Part shown: piece by piece, positions 36,133 through 43,580 of the stretch
How positions within the stretch are numbered: the stretch's first letter is position 1
Layout: every line of letters begins with the position of its first letter
Assembly: GCA_027623795.1 (NCBI GenBank)
Contig: JAQBUX010000003.1
Coordinates: forward strand, 1 to 46,574
DNA length: 46,574 nucleotides
Reading direction: 5' to 3'
Origin: Chloroflexota bacterium
GTDB lineage: Bacteria > Chloroflexota > Dehalococcoidia > Lucifugimonadales > Lucifugimonadaceae
Notes under the pieces: model-generated
What the model was told of the DNA's origin: nothing
The model's database searches: none
What the model saw: the letters and a program-made list of their open reading frames with translations, nothing else
Translations under genes and position numbers: made by a program

Positions 36133-37266
36133 ATGGCCAGTCCCCGGTTAAAGATCACGGACGTCAGGTCCAGAAACCTCAGGGTCGTAAAAGAGGTCGG
36201 TGAGCTTGAGCCGGCATGGAGCGTGGGCACACTCTCCAAATTCCGGGTCGGGGGCGGTTCGTTCGTCGAGATCCACACCGATCAGGGACTGACCGGAATC
36301 GGCCCGGCGGTCGATCCGCAGTACATTCCAGCGGTCAGAGAGTTCCTGCTCGGTAAAGACCCGTTCGAGGTCGAGTCCCACGACGCCGCGATGCGTTACT
36401 ACATCAAAACCCTGTCGTATCGCGGGCTGGCCGGAATCGACATCGCCCTCTGGGACCTGATCGGCAAGGCCGCGGGGCAGCCCCTTTACAAGCTCTGGGG
36501 CGGCGGGAAGGACCGCGTGATCCCCTACGCCAGCATGTATGTGCTGTCGACGCCGGAGGAAAGGGCTGACATGGCGACGCAGCTCGCCGACGAAGGCTGG
36601 AAAGCTATCAAGCTCCGGCTTCACCACGAGACGATCGCCGAGGACATCCGCACTTTCGAGATGGTCCAGGACGCCGTCGGAGATCGCATGACCGTGATGG
36701 CTGACGCCAATCAGGCCCAGTCAGCCGGAACGTGGCAGCCCGGCGTCCAGTGGGACTTCAAGCGCGCCATGGAAACGGCGATGGCGCTCGACTCGCTCGG
36801 CTGCTACTGGCTTGAGGAGCCACGCCTGCGTTACGCCTACAAGGAGTTGACGGCGATCAACGAGGCGATCGCGATGCCACTTGCGGGCGGCGAGAACAAC
36901 GTCGGTATCCACGAGTTCGTCGATATGGTGGAGCAGAACGTATACGGCGTGCTCCAGCCGGAAAGCATGGTGCTGGACGGCATAACGACGCTACGGAAGA
37001 TCGGCGTGCTGGCGCAGCTTCACGGCAAGCAGATCGTCCCCCACCACGGTGGCGGCAATCTCGGCGTGATCGCCCACCTGCACCTCGTCGCCTCGTGGCC
37101 GCACGCGCCGTTCATGGAGCTGTTGAACGATCCGCCGATCGGCTCGTACAAGAACGGTTTCTCGATAATGGCCAACCACCCGGTCGTCGAAGACGGCTAC
37201 ATGGCGGTTCCGCAGGGGCCAGGTCTCGGCGTGGAGATCGACCCGGACCTGATCGTGGGGGATTAG
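36133..37266 (+). CDS. Enolase-superfamily protein (mandelate racemase/galactonate dehydratase-like)
   Basis: A 377-residue enolase-superfamily enzyme distinct from the one in the mod cluster. Metal ligands: Asp in MADANQAQ, Glu in WLEEPRL and Glu in AGGENNVG. Acid/base candidates are the Lys in AIKLRLHHE (a KxR pattern) and the His in IVPHHGGGNLG. The N-terminal capping domain ends near IALWDLIGKAAGQPLYKLWG. The start at 36133 has a GGAG about 10 nt upstream; the frame extends to 36058 but those residues are not conserved. No transporter or aldolase gene sits next to it. The substrate is probably a sugar acid, but this is inference. Confidence 0.88.
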   Translation: MASPRLKITDVRSRNLRVVKEVGELEPAWSVGTLSKFRVGGGSFVEIHTDQGLTGIGPAVDPQYIPAVREFLLGKDPFEVESHDAAMRYYIKTLSYRGLAGIDIALWDLIGKAAGQPLYKLWGGGKDRVIPYASMYVLSTPEERADMATQLADEGWKAIKLRLHHETIAEDIRTFEMVQDAVGDRMTVMADANQAQSAGTWQPGVQWDFKRAMETAMALDSLGCYWLEEPRLRYAYKELTAINEAIAMPLAGGENNVGIHEFVDMVEQNVYGVLQPESMVLDGITTLRKIGVLAQLHGKQIVPHHGGGNLGVIAHLHLVASWPHAPFMELLNDPPIGSYKNGFSIMANHPVVEDGYMAVPQGPGLGVEIDPDLIVGD

Positions 37267-37284
37267 CCCGACACTCCTTCCCTG

Positions 37285-37480
37285 CGAGCGAGAGGGAGGA
37301 GATCGAGGAGATCATCGCAGTCGAAGGGTTTGGATGTGGGTCGCAACGACTGCCGATCTCACGGCGAATAACCACCCCCACCCTCCTTATATTAGGAGGG
37401 GGCTTTCGCGAAGGCCTCCTCCCTTCCAGGAGGAGGTTTGGAGGTGGGTCGTTTGACGGGTGGTCACCATCCACCTACGC
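37285..37480. repeat. Dispersed repeat B, copy 2
   Basis: A second copy of the 29280-29400 repeat, between the enolase-superfamily and SDR genes. It shares GTCGAAGGGTT, AATAACCACCCCC and the palindrome CCCTCCT/AGGAGGG. It continues with another inverted repeat, CCTCCTCCC/AGGAGGAGG-like, near 37411-37436. Confidence 0.6.
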
Positions 37481-37484
37481 CCCC

Positions 37485-38267
37485 CTACCGCCCGCCCGTG
37501 ACCTCCACGACTGTCCCGGTGATGTAACTCGCATCGTCCGACGCCAGGAACGCCACCGCCTTCGCCACCTCGTCGGCGCGACCCGGCCGTCCCAGCGGGA
37601 CCGCTTCCGCCATCGCCTCCTGCGACACGCGCTGAAGCTCTTCGTATCGTCCGCGAACCCGCGCCCCTTCTTCCGTCAGGATGAAGCCCGGCAGCACGGC
37701 GTTCACGTAGATACCGGAGCGCCCGAGGTCACGAGCCAGTTGCGCCGTCAGACCGACGATCCCCGCCTTCGCCGCCGCATACGGCAGCCGAATGCCTGAG
37801 GTATATAACGGCCCGAAGTGCCCCCTGGCGTTGGACGACGAAAGATTGACGATTCGGCCGTAACCTCGCGCCCGCATATGTGGCACGACCGCTTTGCAGC
37901 ACAGGAACGCTCCCTTCAGGTTCAGATCGACCTGCGCGTCCCAACGATCCTCCGATACGTCCTCGATATCGAGGATGCCCTCGGTACCGCTACCGCCGGC
38001 GTCGTTCACGAGGATGTCGATTGCGCCAAACTCGCGGAGCGCCAACGCAACCATTTCGCCCACCGAACCGGCATTGGTAACGTCGACACTTGTCGCCGTT
38101 GCCGTGCCGCCGGAGGACCGGACCTCGGCCGCTACACCCTCCACCTTGTCGCCCTGGATATCCGCCAGCAGAAGTCCGACGCCACGTTCCGCCAGGTCCA
38201 ACGCCACTGCGCGCCCAATCCCCTGCGCCGCGCCGGTGACTATCGCCGTCTTGCCTTCAAAAGTCAT
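37485..38267 (-). CDS. Short-chain dehydrogenase/reductase
   Basis: A classical SDR of 260 residues. The cofactor motif is TGAAQGIG, followed by NDAGGSGTEG in place of the usual NNAG motif. The catalytic Ser is in IVNLSSSNARG and the Tyr-Lys pair is in LPYAAAKAGIVG. The C terminus ends with the typical YITGTVVEVTGG. The substrate is unknown. A truncated second SDR follows immediately upstream in the same orientation, 19 bp away. Confidence 0.92.
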   Translation of the reverse strand: MTFEGKTAIVTGAAQGIGRAVALDLAERGVGLLLADIQGDKVEGVAAEVRSSGGTATATSVDVTNAGSVGEMVALALREFGAIDILVNDAGGSGTEGILDIEDVSEDRWDAQVDLNLKGAFLCCKAVVPHMRARGYGRIVNLSSSNARGHFGPLYTSGIRLPYAAAKAGIVGLTAQLARDLGRSGIYVNAVLPGFILTEEGARVRGRYEELQRVSQEAMAEAVPLGRPGRADEVAKAVAFLASDDASYITGTVVEVTGGR

Positions 38268-38286
38268 ATCGCGCTCCCCATCAGAG

Positions 38287-38541
38287 CTAACCGCTCACCG
38301 AAAGCATGCCGACAGAGTATCCGCCGTCCACGAAGATCACCTGTCCGCTGACGTGGCTCGCGTCGTCTAACGCCAGAAACGCCATCGCTGCGCCGATGTC
38401 ATCCGGCTCCCCTGGACGACGCATCAGCATCTGCCGCGCACATGCCGTCTGGTACTCCTCGGTCGGAAATCGCTTCGCCTCGGAGCCAGTCAACGTCATG
38501 CCGTGTTTGACAGCGTTCTCAGCGATGCTTTGGCGGCCGAG
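38287..38541 (-). pseudogene. Truncated SDR remnant
   Basis: Only the C-terminal third of an SDR is present. It starts in frame after a TAA at 38542-38544 and reads a degenerate LGRQSIAENAVKHGMTLTG that should be the strand before the substrate loop, then RRPGEPDDIGAAMAFLALDD and VSGQVIFVDGG. The Rossmann nucleotide site and the Ser-Tyr-Lys centre are absent, and nothing SDR-like continues upstream. It lies tandem with the intact SDR and is probably the residue of a deleted copy. Confidence 0.75.
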
Positions 38542-38721
38542 TTAGTCCGGGCAGCATACCTGCACCCGGTTCAGCGCGAATACGTCGCGCCCCGCGGGCG
38601 CCCCGCAAACGTCGGACAAGGCGTGTTGTCATTCCTGGCGCGCAGGTGGAGAACCTCACGGCCGTTTTGCCACCCCTTCGTCCCTGGCCGGAACGCGGCG
38701 CCGCCCCGGTCAGAGCCGAGA

Positions 38722-39045
38722 TTATGCAAATAACTCGACGGTCTCTCTTCTAAGAAGTACCCAGAACGTGTAGCCACCCATGGCGGTCCCGATCGGAAAT
38801 GCCATGACGGCCAGCGCGCCCATGATCAAGACCAGTATCCGGGCCCAGTTTCGACGCTTGAGTAGCCCGACGCCGCCGACGACTCCGGGCAAAGTCCCGA
38901 CGGCCAGGAACAGCAGCTCACCGGCGGTCTTGTCGCCGTCCGACGCGATGAACAGGAAGAAGAAAATGCCTGCAATCGCTCCCAGCGCGATCAACGCACT
39001 GGATACCAACCAGATCCAGCCGAGCCTGTTGCGATGGCGTTCCAT
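38722..39045 (-). CDS. Small membrane protein of unknown function
   Basis: A 107-residue protein with three predicted hydrophobic helices at about residues 9-33, 42-62 and 68-87, and a basic N terminus (MERHRNRLGW). It ends with YTFWVLLRRETVELFA, a pattern I have seen in other short hypothetical membrane proteins. I cannot name a function. It is not close enough to either neighbour to imply an operon. Confidence 0.6.
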   Translation of the reverse strand: MERHRNRLGWIWLVSSALIALGAIAGIFFFLFIASDGDKTAGELLFLAVGTLPGVVGGVGLLKRRNWARILVLIMGALAVMAFPIGTAMGGYTFWVLLRRETVELFA

Positions 39046-39505
39046 CGCGATTCATCTTCGGCTACTTGTCCAGATCCCCATTGCCGCCGCGTGCGCCGCG
39101 CCGTTTCTGGACGCGTCTCCACCCTGGGCGCGGAAATCCGTGGCAGTTTAACCGGGTGGGTATCACGGGGTGAGGACGACCCTGCTCCGGGCGCTCGAGT
39201 CCATCCTCGGTAGATCGACTCAAGCGGCATCGTTGCAGTCATCGAATTGAGAGAACGCCTCAGAACGGACTTCTGAGCTTCCCTCTGGCCGGCTCCCCGC
39301 CGGAGCAAAGAGGGGATTTGACCCCGTACTCCCCGCAACCCCAGATCACCGGGTCCACCGACCACAATCCCTTGTAGCCCGCGTCCAGAGTCTCCGTTCG
39401 ATTCACGATACGGGGCTGCTTTGTGGACATGACGCGGATCGCGGCCGACGTTGGTTGAGGCGCCGCGGCGCGAACCGTGATCTACGCGCTGCGCTCGTGA
39501 ACCCG
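39046..39505. other. Intergenic region upstream of the small membrane protein
   Basis: 460 bp with no supported gene. It contains a palindromic segment (CCGGCTCCCCGCCGG) and a short run resembling the dispersed repeats at about 39270-39320. The minus-strand frame 38991-39365 shares the region but is not family-like. Confidence 0.4.
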
Positions 39506-40846
39506 TTAGTACACGACTACCTGCGCTGAGATGTCCGGATGCAGTGGGTCTTGGACCTCAAAGGTTCCCCGGTCTGCCGGGACGAACAGGATGAGATCCC
39601 AGTCGCCCGGATTGGCGTGGGCGTGCACCCAGTCCCCGGTCGGGCAAATGCCGGACTCTGAGACGCAGATGTGGTGGCCCACCAGTTCACCGGAGGACAC
39701 GAAGTTCATCCCGTCGCCGTCGGCCGCGGCGTGTGAAGTCATGTCCATGCCGGTGTCCATGTCCATGTCGACGTCCGCATCTTCAGCGGCCGTCACGTAC
39801 GCGGCGGCCCCGGCCTCCGTCAACGGCTCGCCCGCGACCACCGTCCCGCTTTTCGCATACCAGTGCAGGACGTCCGTTTCGAGGTCCATGATGTGGAAGT
39901 GATGCTCCTGTACGCCGGTGTTTCGCATCACGAGAGCGACGCGCTGGCCGTACGGGATGCGTAGCTCATCCGGCGTCGCGCCGGCATCGGTCAACTCCAC
40001 AATCACCGTGGCGTCGCTATTGACCGACGCTATCGCGGCTTCCAGTTCTCCCTCGTAACGCGATCCCACCCGGACCAACGACACGATGGAGTCCGCGCCC
40101 GGCTCAGTGCCCAGCGTGACATCTCGCGAGGCGATGCCGTCCGCAAATGCGATCGGCAACTCCCACCGTAGTTCGTTGAGGTCGGTCGAGGCGTCTCCCT
40201 CGCCGGAAAACACCATCTCTATCAAGCGGGTTTTTTCGCCGAAGATCGGCTCGCCGCCGGCTCCGGTAAGACCGTATCGAACGAGCGAAGTGCGGTGGTG
40301 GAAGGAGAATGTCTGCACTTCGACACTCATCGGAGTGTGGCCTTCGCCTCCATCGATTCGCAGAATCGGCGAAGGCGGGTCCGCTCCGAGATCGTCGTGT
40401 GAGTCTTCGTTGACGATGAACAGCAACGACGGCGTCCCCTGATACTCCGCAGGCACCGGTTCGCCGAAGGCTGCGTAGAACGCCGAATTCGCCAGAACGA
40501 CCTCAAGCGACGGCCACACGCCCTGGGGCCAAACGCCGTTTCGGGCCAGTGCGTTCACCACATCTTCGGTCGGAATCCCGATCGGATTGGCTTGATCTCC
40601 AATTGATGCGGCGGCCGTATCGTTTCCGGTCGCGGCCGGGACTGCGGTCGATGTGGCCGCAGCCGAGCCGGTATCCGTCTGTTCATCTGCGGTCCGTTCG
40701 GAGGAGCCGCCGCAGGAGACCAGGGTCGCGACCACGATCATCAACCCCACGGTCTTCAGCCATCCAGATCGCCGGACCGGCCGCCCCGCGGCAACCAATG
40801 CGGTCCGATTTTCAGGAAGAACAGTTCTCGCTGTGACGATACTCAT
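39506..40846 (-). CDS. Putative lipoprotein with a cupredoxin-like C-terminal region
   Basis: An exported 446-residue protein. The signal peptide ends in a lipobox (ATLVSCGGSS, cysteine at about residue 45), followed by a Thr/Ala-rich linker. A central domain of about 200 residues is unrecognised. From about residue 280 on the sequence has a cupredoxin-like look: LRIPYGQRVALVMRNTG, the HHFHIMDL segment, and HHICVSESGIC with HAHANPGDWD near the end, which could form a copper or heme-related site. A segment DADVDMDMDTGMDM is a short Met/Asp-rich motif often seen in copper-handling proteins. Function unknown; metal binding is inferred. Confidence 0.6.
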   Translation of the reverse strand: MSIVTARTVLPENRTALVAAGRPVRRSGWLKTVGLMIVVATLVSCGGSSERTADEQTDTGSAAATSTAVPAATGNDTAAASIGDQANPIGIPTEDVVNALARNGVWPQGVWPSLEVVLANSAFYAAFGEPVPAEYQGTPSLLFIVNEDSHDDLGADPPSPILRIDGGEGHTPMSVEVQTFSFHHRTSLVRYGLTGAGGEPIFGEKTRLIEMVFSGEGDASTDLNELRWELPIAFADGIASRDVTLGTEPGADSIVSLVRVGSRYEGELEAAIASVNSDATVIVELTDAGATPDELRIPYGQRVALVMRNTGVQEHHFHIMDLETDVLHWYAKSGTVVAGEPLTEAGAAAYVTAAEDADVDMDMDTGMDMTSHAAADGDGMNFVSSGELVGHHICVSESGICPTGDWVHAHANPGDWDLILFVPADRGTFEVQDPLHPDISAQVVVY

Positions 40847-41072
40847 GCGAAATATGCTAGACGCCGGAATTCCGCTCGGGTGTGATGAAAAAGGACCTAA
40901 CAGTGAGAGACGCGTGATGGAACGAAACCTTCACGGAATCCGACGCCGGAAGGAACCTAAAAGGCCTGAGGTGAGGCCGTAGGCGGACCACGCACACGAC
41001 TCTGACGGCAGCGCCTTGCCGGATTTCAGGCCGGCGGACGTCTGGCGAAACTACCGCAACCGAAGCGGCGAG

Positions 41073-41978
41073 TTAAATCCCGCCGGAGGTCTGGCCGTCC
41101 TCTGAATCACCGCCGCGCACCTCGTCAAGGAAGCGCTCTATTTCCGGAGGCAGCTCGACGGACGGAGGCGAGTCGTCGTCCTGGTCACGAGAGTCGTACT
41201 CGACCTCGAACCGATTCACCATCTCGGCGAGTCGGGGGTTGTTGGACATCGCAGGGGTGACCTGCGCGTACTGCTGTTCCCCGAGCTCTACCTCGGGGAT
41301 CTTCATCCCCTTCAAACCGTAAAGCGGCGCAAGCGCTTCGATCGCACGCGCCGCGCCTGCGTAATCGTTATCAAGCTGTAGATACATCGGCAGGTGGACC
41401 ATGACGGTGAGCGTGGCCAACCCGCGTTGCGTGGCGCCGACGCCGATTCCGTTGGTCGCAGATGTCGGTCCTTCGTAGCGGCTGCGCGACAGCGTCACGC
41501 CGCTCAAGTCCGGCTCTATCTCCCAGCCGCGCGACGACCCGGTCACGAGTAACGGACGCGAGTGCGGCACTGAGTCATACATCCCGCCGACCGAAATGTA
41601 AGTGGTAACCCCGAGCGCCTCGAGCATTGCGAGAACCGACTCGTTGAAGTCTTCCGAGTTGGAGTGCGGCTCAAGGAGATGCACGAGGACAAGGTCCGGC
41701 TCTTCAGGCCGGCGGACCATCTCGATCTTGGTATTCGGGGTCGTGATCTCACGCTCGCCGTCTACCCACTTCATCTCGGGCCGGTAGCGCGTGAAATCGT
41801 AGAAATGGCCGGGCCGCCGTAGCTGCGCGATCTCTTTGGATTCGTAGATCGACGCGAGCCGCGAGAGGACTATAGAACCAACGTTGCCGACGTTGATCCA
41901 GGGCCGGAGCATCACCAGCGCATGCGGATTGCGCAGCGGCGGGTCCGGCGGCTCGAAGTCAAACCATCCAACTTCCAT
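41073..41978 (-). CDS. PAC2-family protein
   Basis: A 301-residue protein with the PAC2 (proteasome assembly chaperone-like) fold. Features are MLRPWINVGNVGSIVLSRLA at the start, LVHLLEPHSNSEDFNESVLAM in the middle, and VGGMYDSVPHSRPLLVTGSS. The C terminus is acidic and probably disordered. Bacterial PAC2 proteins are of unknown function and are not tied to a proteasome. The gene is divergent from the small unknown gene that precedes the selenoprotein operon. Confidence 0.85.
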   Translation of the reverse strand: MEVGWFDFEPPDPPLRNPHALVMLRPWINVGNVGSIVLSRLASIYESKEIAQLRRPGHFYDFTRYRPEMKWVDGEREITTPNTKIEMVRRPEEPDLVLVHLLEPHSNSEDFNESVLAMLEALGVTTYISVGGMYDSVPHSRPLLVTGSSRGWEIEPDLSGVTLSRSRYEGPTSATNGIGVGATQRGLATLTVMVHLPMYLQLDNDYAGAARAIEALAPLYGLKGMKIPEVELGEQQYAQVTPAMSNNPRLAEMVNRFEVEYDSRDQDDDSPPSVELPPEIERFLDEVRGGDSEDGQTSGGI

Positions 41979-42126
41979 ATTGCGCGTACCCTAGCGCGCG
42001 CCGCCGAACGCTGCAAGAGTGATACGTTCAACACGCGACGATGTTCCGGCCAATCGTCGCCCGATCTTGCGTCGACCGCTTGCTTTGACAGGCTTTGAGC
42101 GCAAACTCATACACCACGGCAATTTG

Positions 42127-42507
42127 ATGACACACGATTCAACAATCACCCCTGACGGAGATACTTCTAGCCAGCCACCCGACAGGGAATGGCTGTACGA
42201 GCGAACGACCGACGCGATCTCACGAGATCCGGATCTGGTCCGCCTCCGGCTCAAGCCTCTGACGCGATTCGATACCAACGTCACAGGCCGGTCTCAGTTC
42301 ATCAAGATCTACTACGGCATAAGCTGTGATTGCTCGACCGCGGCGGTACTAAGTGTGGAGGCGGCGACGGACAAGTCCCGGGACGAGTTCCAACGGGCTC
42401 TCCCCGCCCTGCTTGGGAAACTCAAGCTTCAGGCGGGCGGGTTCCGCAGGATGGATTGCGACTCGCACCTTCAGATGCGAATCCAAAACCTCCCGGGCGC
42501 GTCCTAA
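42127..42507 (+). CDS. Unrecognised small protein upstream of the selenoprotein operon
   Basis: I do not recognise this 126-residue protein. The N-terminal 40 residues are Ser/Thr/Asp-rich; then a compact part contains RFDTNVTGRSQFIKIYYG and ISCDCSTAAVLSVEAAT, followed by DEFQRALPALLGKLKLQ. The CDC pair suggests a redox or metal role but is not a family motif. The ATG at 42127 is chosen because the extension to 42019 runs into poorly conserved sequence near the PAC2 start. It ends 131 bp before the selenoprotein gene, so co-transcription is possible but not shown. Confidence 0.6.
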   Translation: MTHDSTITPDGDTSSQPPDREWLYERTTDAISRDPDLVRLRLKPLTRFDTNVTGRSQFIKIYYGISCDCSTAAVLSVEAATDKSRDEFQRALPALLGKLKLQAGGFRRMDCDSHLQMRIQNLPGAS

Positions 42508-42638
42508 GATAAATAAGCGCCCACCGAGGTTCCGTAAGTCCAAAGGGATCCCCCAAGATCCTCAGAACCCCGAAAGGCCGGGTAAGCGTCAGGAACAACG
42601 TCCGCGGCGGATAGATCGCCGCACAACGAAAGGTCCGA

Positions 42639-43085
42639 ATGCCCAGGCGAAAATTGACACAGGAAGAGGCGCTGGCGGGAACGATCAAGTTCTCCGAGCG
42701 TTACACGGAGCGCGGCGCGTACGAGCTGTTCCCTGAACCGGAAGTGGTTGCCGAGGTCCAACGCGGACTCGCCGAAAACCAGGTCGAGCACGGGTACCGC
42801 TACTGCCCTTGAATGCCCTTGAGTGGCGATCCGGTCGAGGATCGCAAGAAGATCTGCCCGTGCGATCGGCACCACGAGGACATCGCGCGCGACGGGTTCT
42901 GTATATGAATGTTTTTCGTTAGCGAAGAGTTTCTTCGTGAGTACCAGGGCGCCGACGAGATTACCCAGACAATCGACGAGGCCGTAGGAGAGGGCGAAGA
43001 CTTGTTCGGCGGCGACTACCGCACGAAATCGGATGCGAATATCGGCCGGCGCGACGATTCGCCAAAAGACGCACCTAAAGATTAA
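42639..43085 (+). CDS. Ferredoxin-thioredoxin reductase catalytic subunit, selenoprotein with two selenocysteines
   Basis: This 148-residue frame reads through two TGA codons (42810-42812 and 42906-42908) that I interpret as selenocysteine, U58 and U90. The family motif C-P-C-x14-C-P-C-x12-C-x-C is otherwise complete: GYRYCPU, ICPCDRHHEDIARDGFC, then IU and MFFVSEEF. In the plant enzyme the second residue of the first pair and the last residue form the redox disulfide next to the [4Fe-4S] cluster; both are U here, while the four cluster ligands stay Cys (C56, C73, C75, C88). The start is ATG with AAAGG 7 nt upstream. About 55 residues of acidic tail follow. TGA ends normal genes nearby, so this is not genetic-code change. 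A SECIS-like hairpin follows each TGA. Confidence 0.9.
42826..42845 (+). promoter_or_regulatory. Candidate bacterial SECIS element 1
   Basis: A perfect 7-bp stem (GCGATCC/GGATCGC) with the 6-nt loop GGTCGA. The loop starts exactly 20 nt after the first TGA and begins with G, which meets the bacterial SECIS rules (loop 16-37 nt from UGA, G in the first two loop positions). Confidence 0.8.
42922..42938 (+). promoter_or_regulatory. Candidate bacterial SECIS element 2
   Basis: A 6-bp perfect stem (CGAAGA/TCTTCG), extendable by a G-U pair, with loop GTT. The loop starts 20 nt after the second TGA, the same spacing as element 1. An alternative hairpin starting at 42911 overlaps it. Confidence 0.7.
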
Positions 43086-43184
43086 AGGGTTACACTCGAC
43101 CCGGCCAGAGTTCGGCCCGCCTGCAGACGGCGTGCCAAAAACGGCGTGTACGGAATCCGTGCCCCACAAGCGCAGGAGTTAGTG

Positions 43185-43436
43185 TTGAACGCAAACAACG
43201 AGATCACGGTCTTCACCTCAAACGGCTGAGGACCCTGCCACATGGTGAAAGTGTATCTTTCACGCAAGGACATCCCGTTTGAGGAAGTCAACGTCTCCGG
43301 GAACCGTGAAGGTGTGGCGCGCTTGATCGCGCTCGGCCGCAACACGACGCCCGTGACGACCATCGGCGACGAGGTGATCGTCGGCTACAAGCCGAAGGAC
43401 ATCGACAGCGCCCTCGAGGCGGCCGGCATAAGCTAG
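43185..43436 (+). CDS. Glutaredoxin-like selenoprotein (U-G-P-C active site)
   Basis: The frame at 43242-43436 alone encodes a glutaredoxin lacking its active site. Extending it upstream through an in-frame TGA (43227-43229) gives 83 residues beginning with a TTG and reading NEITVFTSNG, U15, GPCHMVKVYLSRKDIPFEEV. The TGA falls on the first cysteine of the CxxC centre (UGPC). The rest fits the family: TTPVTTIGDEVIVGYK holds the cis-Pro region. AGGAG lies 6 nt before the TTG (3 nt before an alternative GTG at 43182). A hairpin with loop 22 nt after the TGA fits a SECIS. It lies 99 bp after the FTR-type gene, so the two probably form an operon and act together in thiol reduction. Confidence 0.87.
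43245..43263 (+). promoter_or_regulatory. Candidate bacterial SECIS element 3
   Basis: A perfect 7-bp stem (GTGAAAG/CTTTCAC) with loop TGTAT. The loop starts 22 nt after the glutaredoxin TGA and has G in the second position, as required. Confidence 0.75.
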
Positions 43437-43461
43437 CCGCTCCGAAGACCGAGATAGACCA

Positions 43462-43495
43462 CGAAGAGGCCTCGCCGACCGGCGGGGCCTCTTCG
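43462..43495 (+). terminator. Hairpin terminator after the selenoprotein pair
   Basis: A 15-bp stem (one T-G pair, arms starting CGAAGAGGCC) with a 4-nt GACC loop lies 25 bp after the glutaredoxin stop. It has no long T run, but it is the strongest hairpin here and marks the end of the unit. Confidence 0.75.
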
Positions 43496-43580
43496 CGCCC
43501 GGCAAGTCTCGCGGAGGATTACACTCGCCGTCGCAAAACCTGTATTTGACAACGCCCAACGCTGGCAGAAGGTGACCACC

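Noticed and set aside
42639-43085. Possibility that the FTR-type gene is a frameshifted or nonsense pseudogene
   Set aside because: The frame is continuous through both TGA codons, both fall exactly at redox cysteines, flanking motifs are intact, and each TGA has a SECIS-like hairpin. Random decay would not give this pattern.
42504-43169. Minus-strand 221-residue open frame covering the FTR-type gene
   Set aside because: It has no family resemblance, while the opposite frame gives a complete FTR motif set with retained cluster cysteines. It is best seen as an antisense shadow.
42639-43436. Reassignment of TGA to Trp or Gly across the genome
   Set aside because: TGA ends normal genes in this window, such as rex, pyrF and arsR, at positions that fit family lengths and overlaps.
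43462-43495. Hairpin after the glutaredoxin as a fourth SECIS
   Set aside because: It is after the stop codon, lies well outside the required distance from any in-frame TGA, and fits a terminator better.
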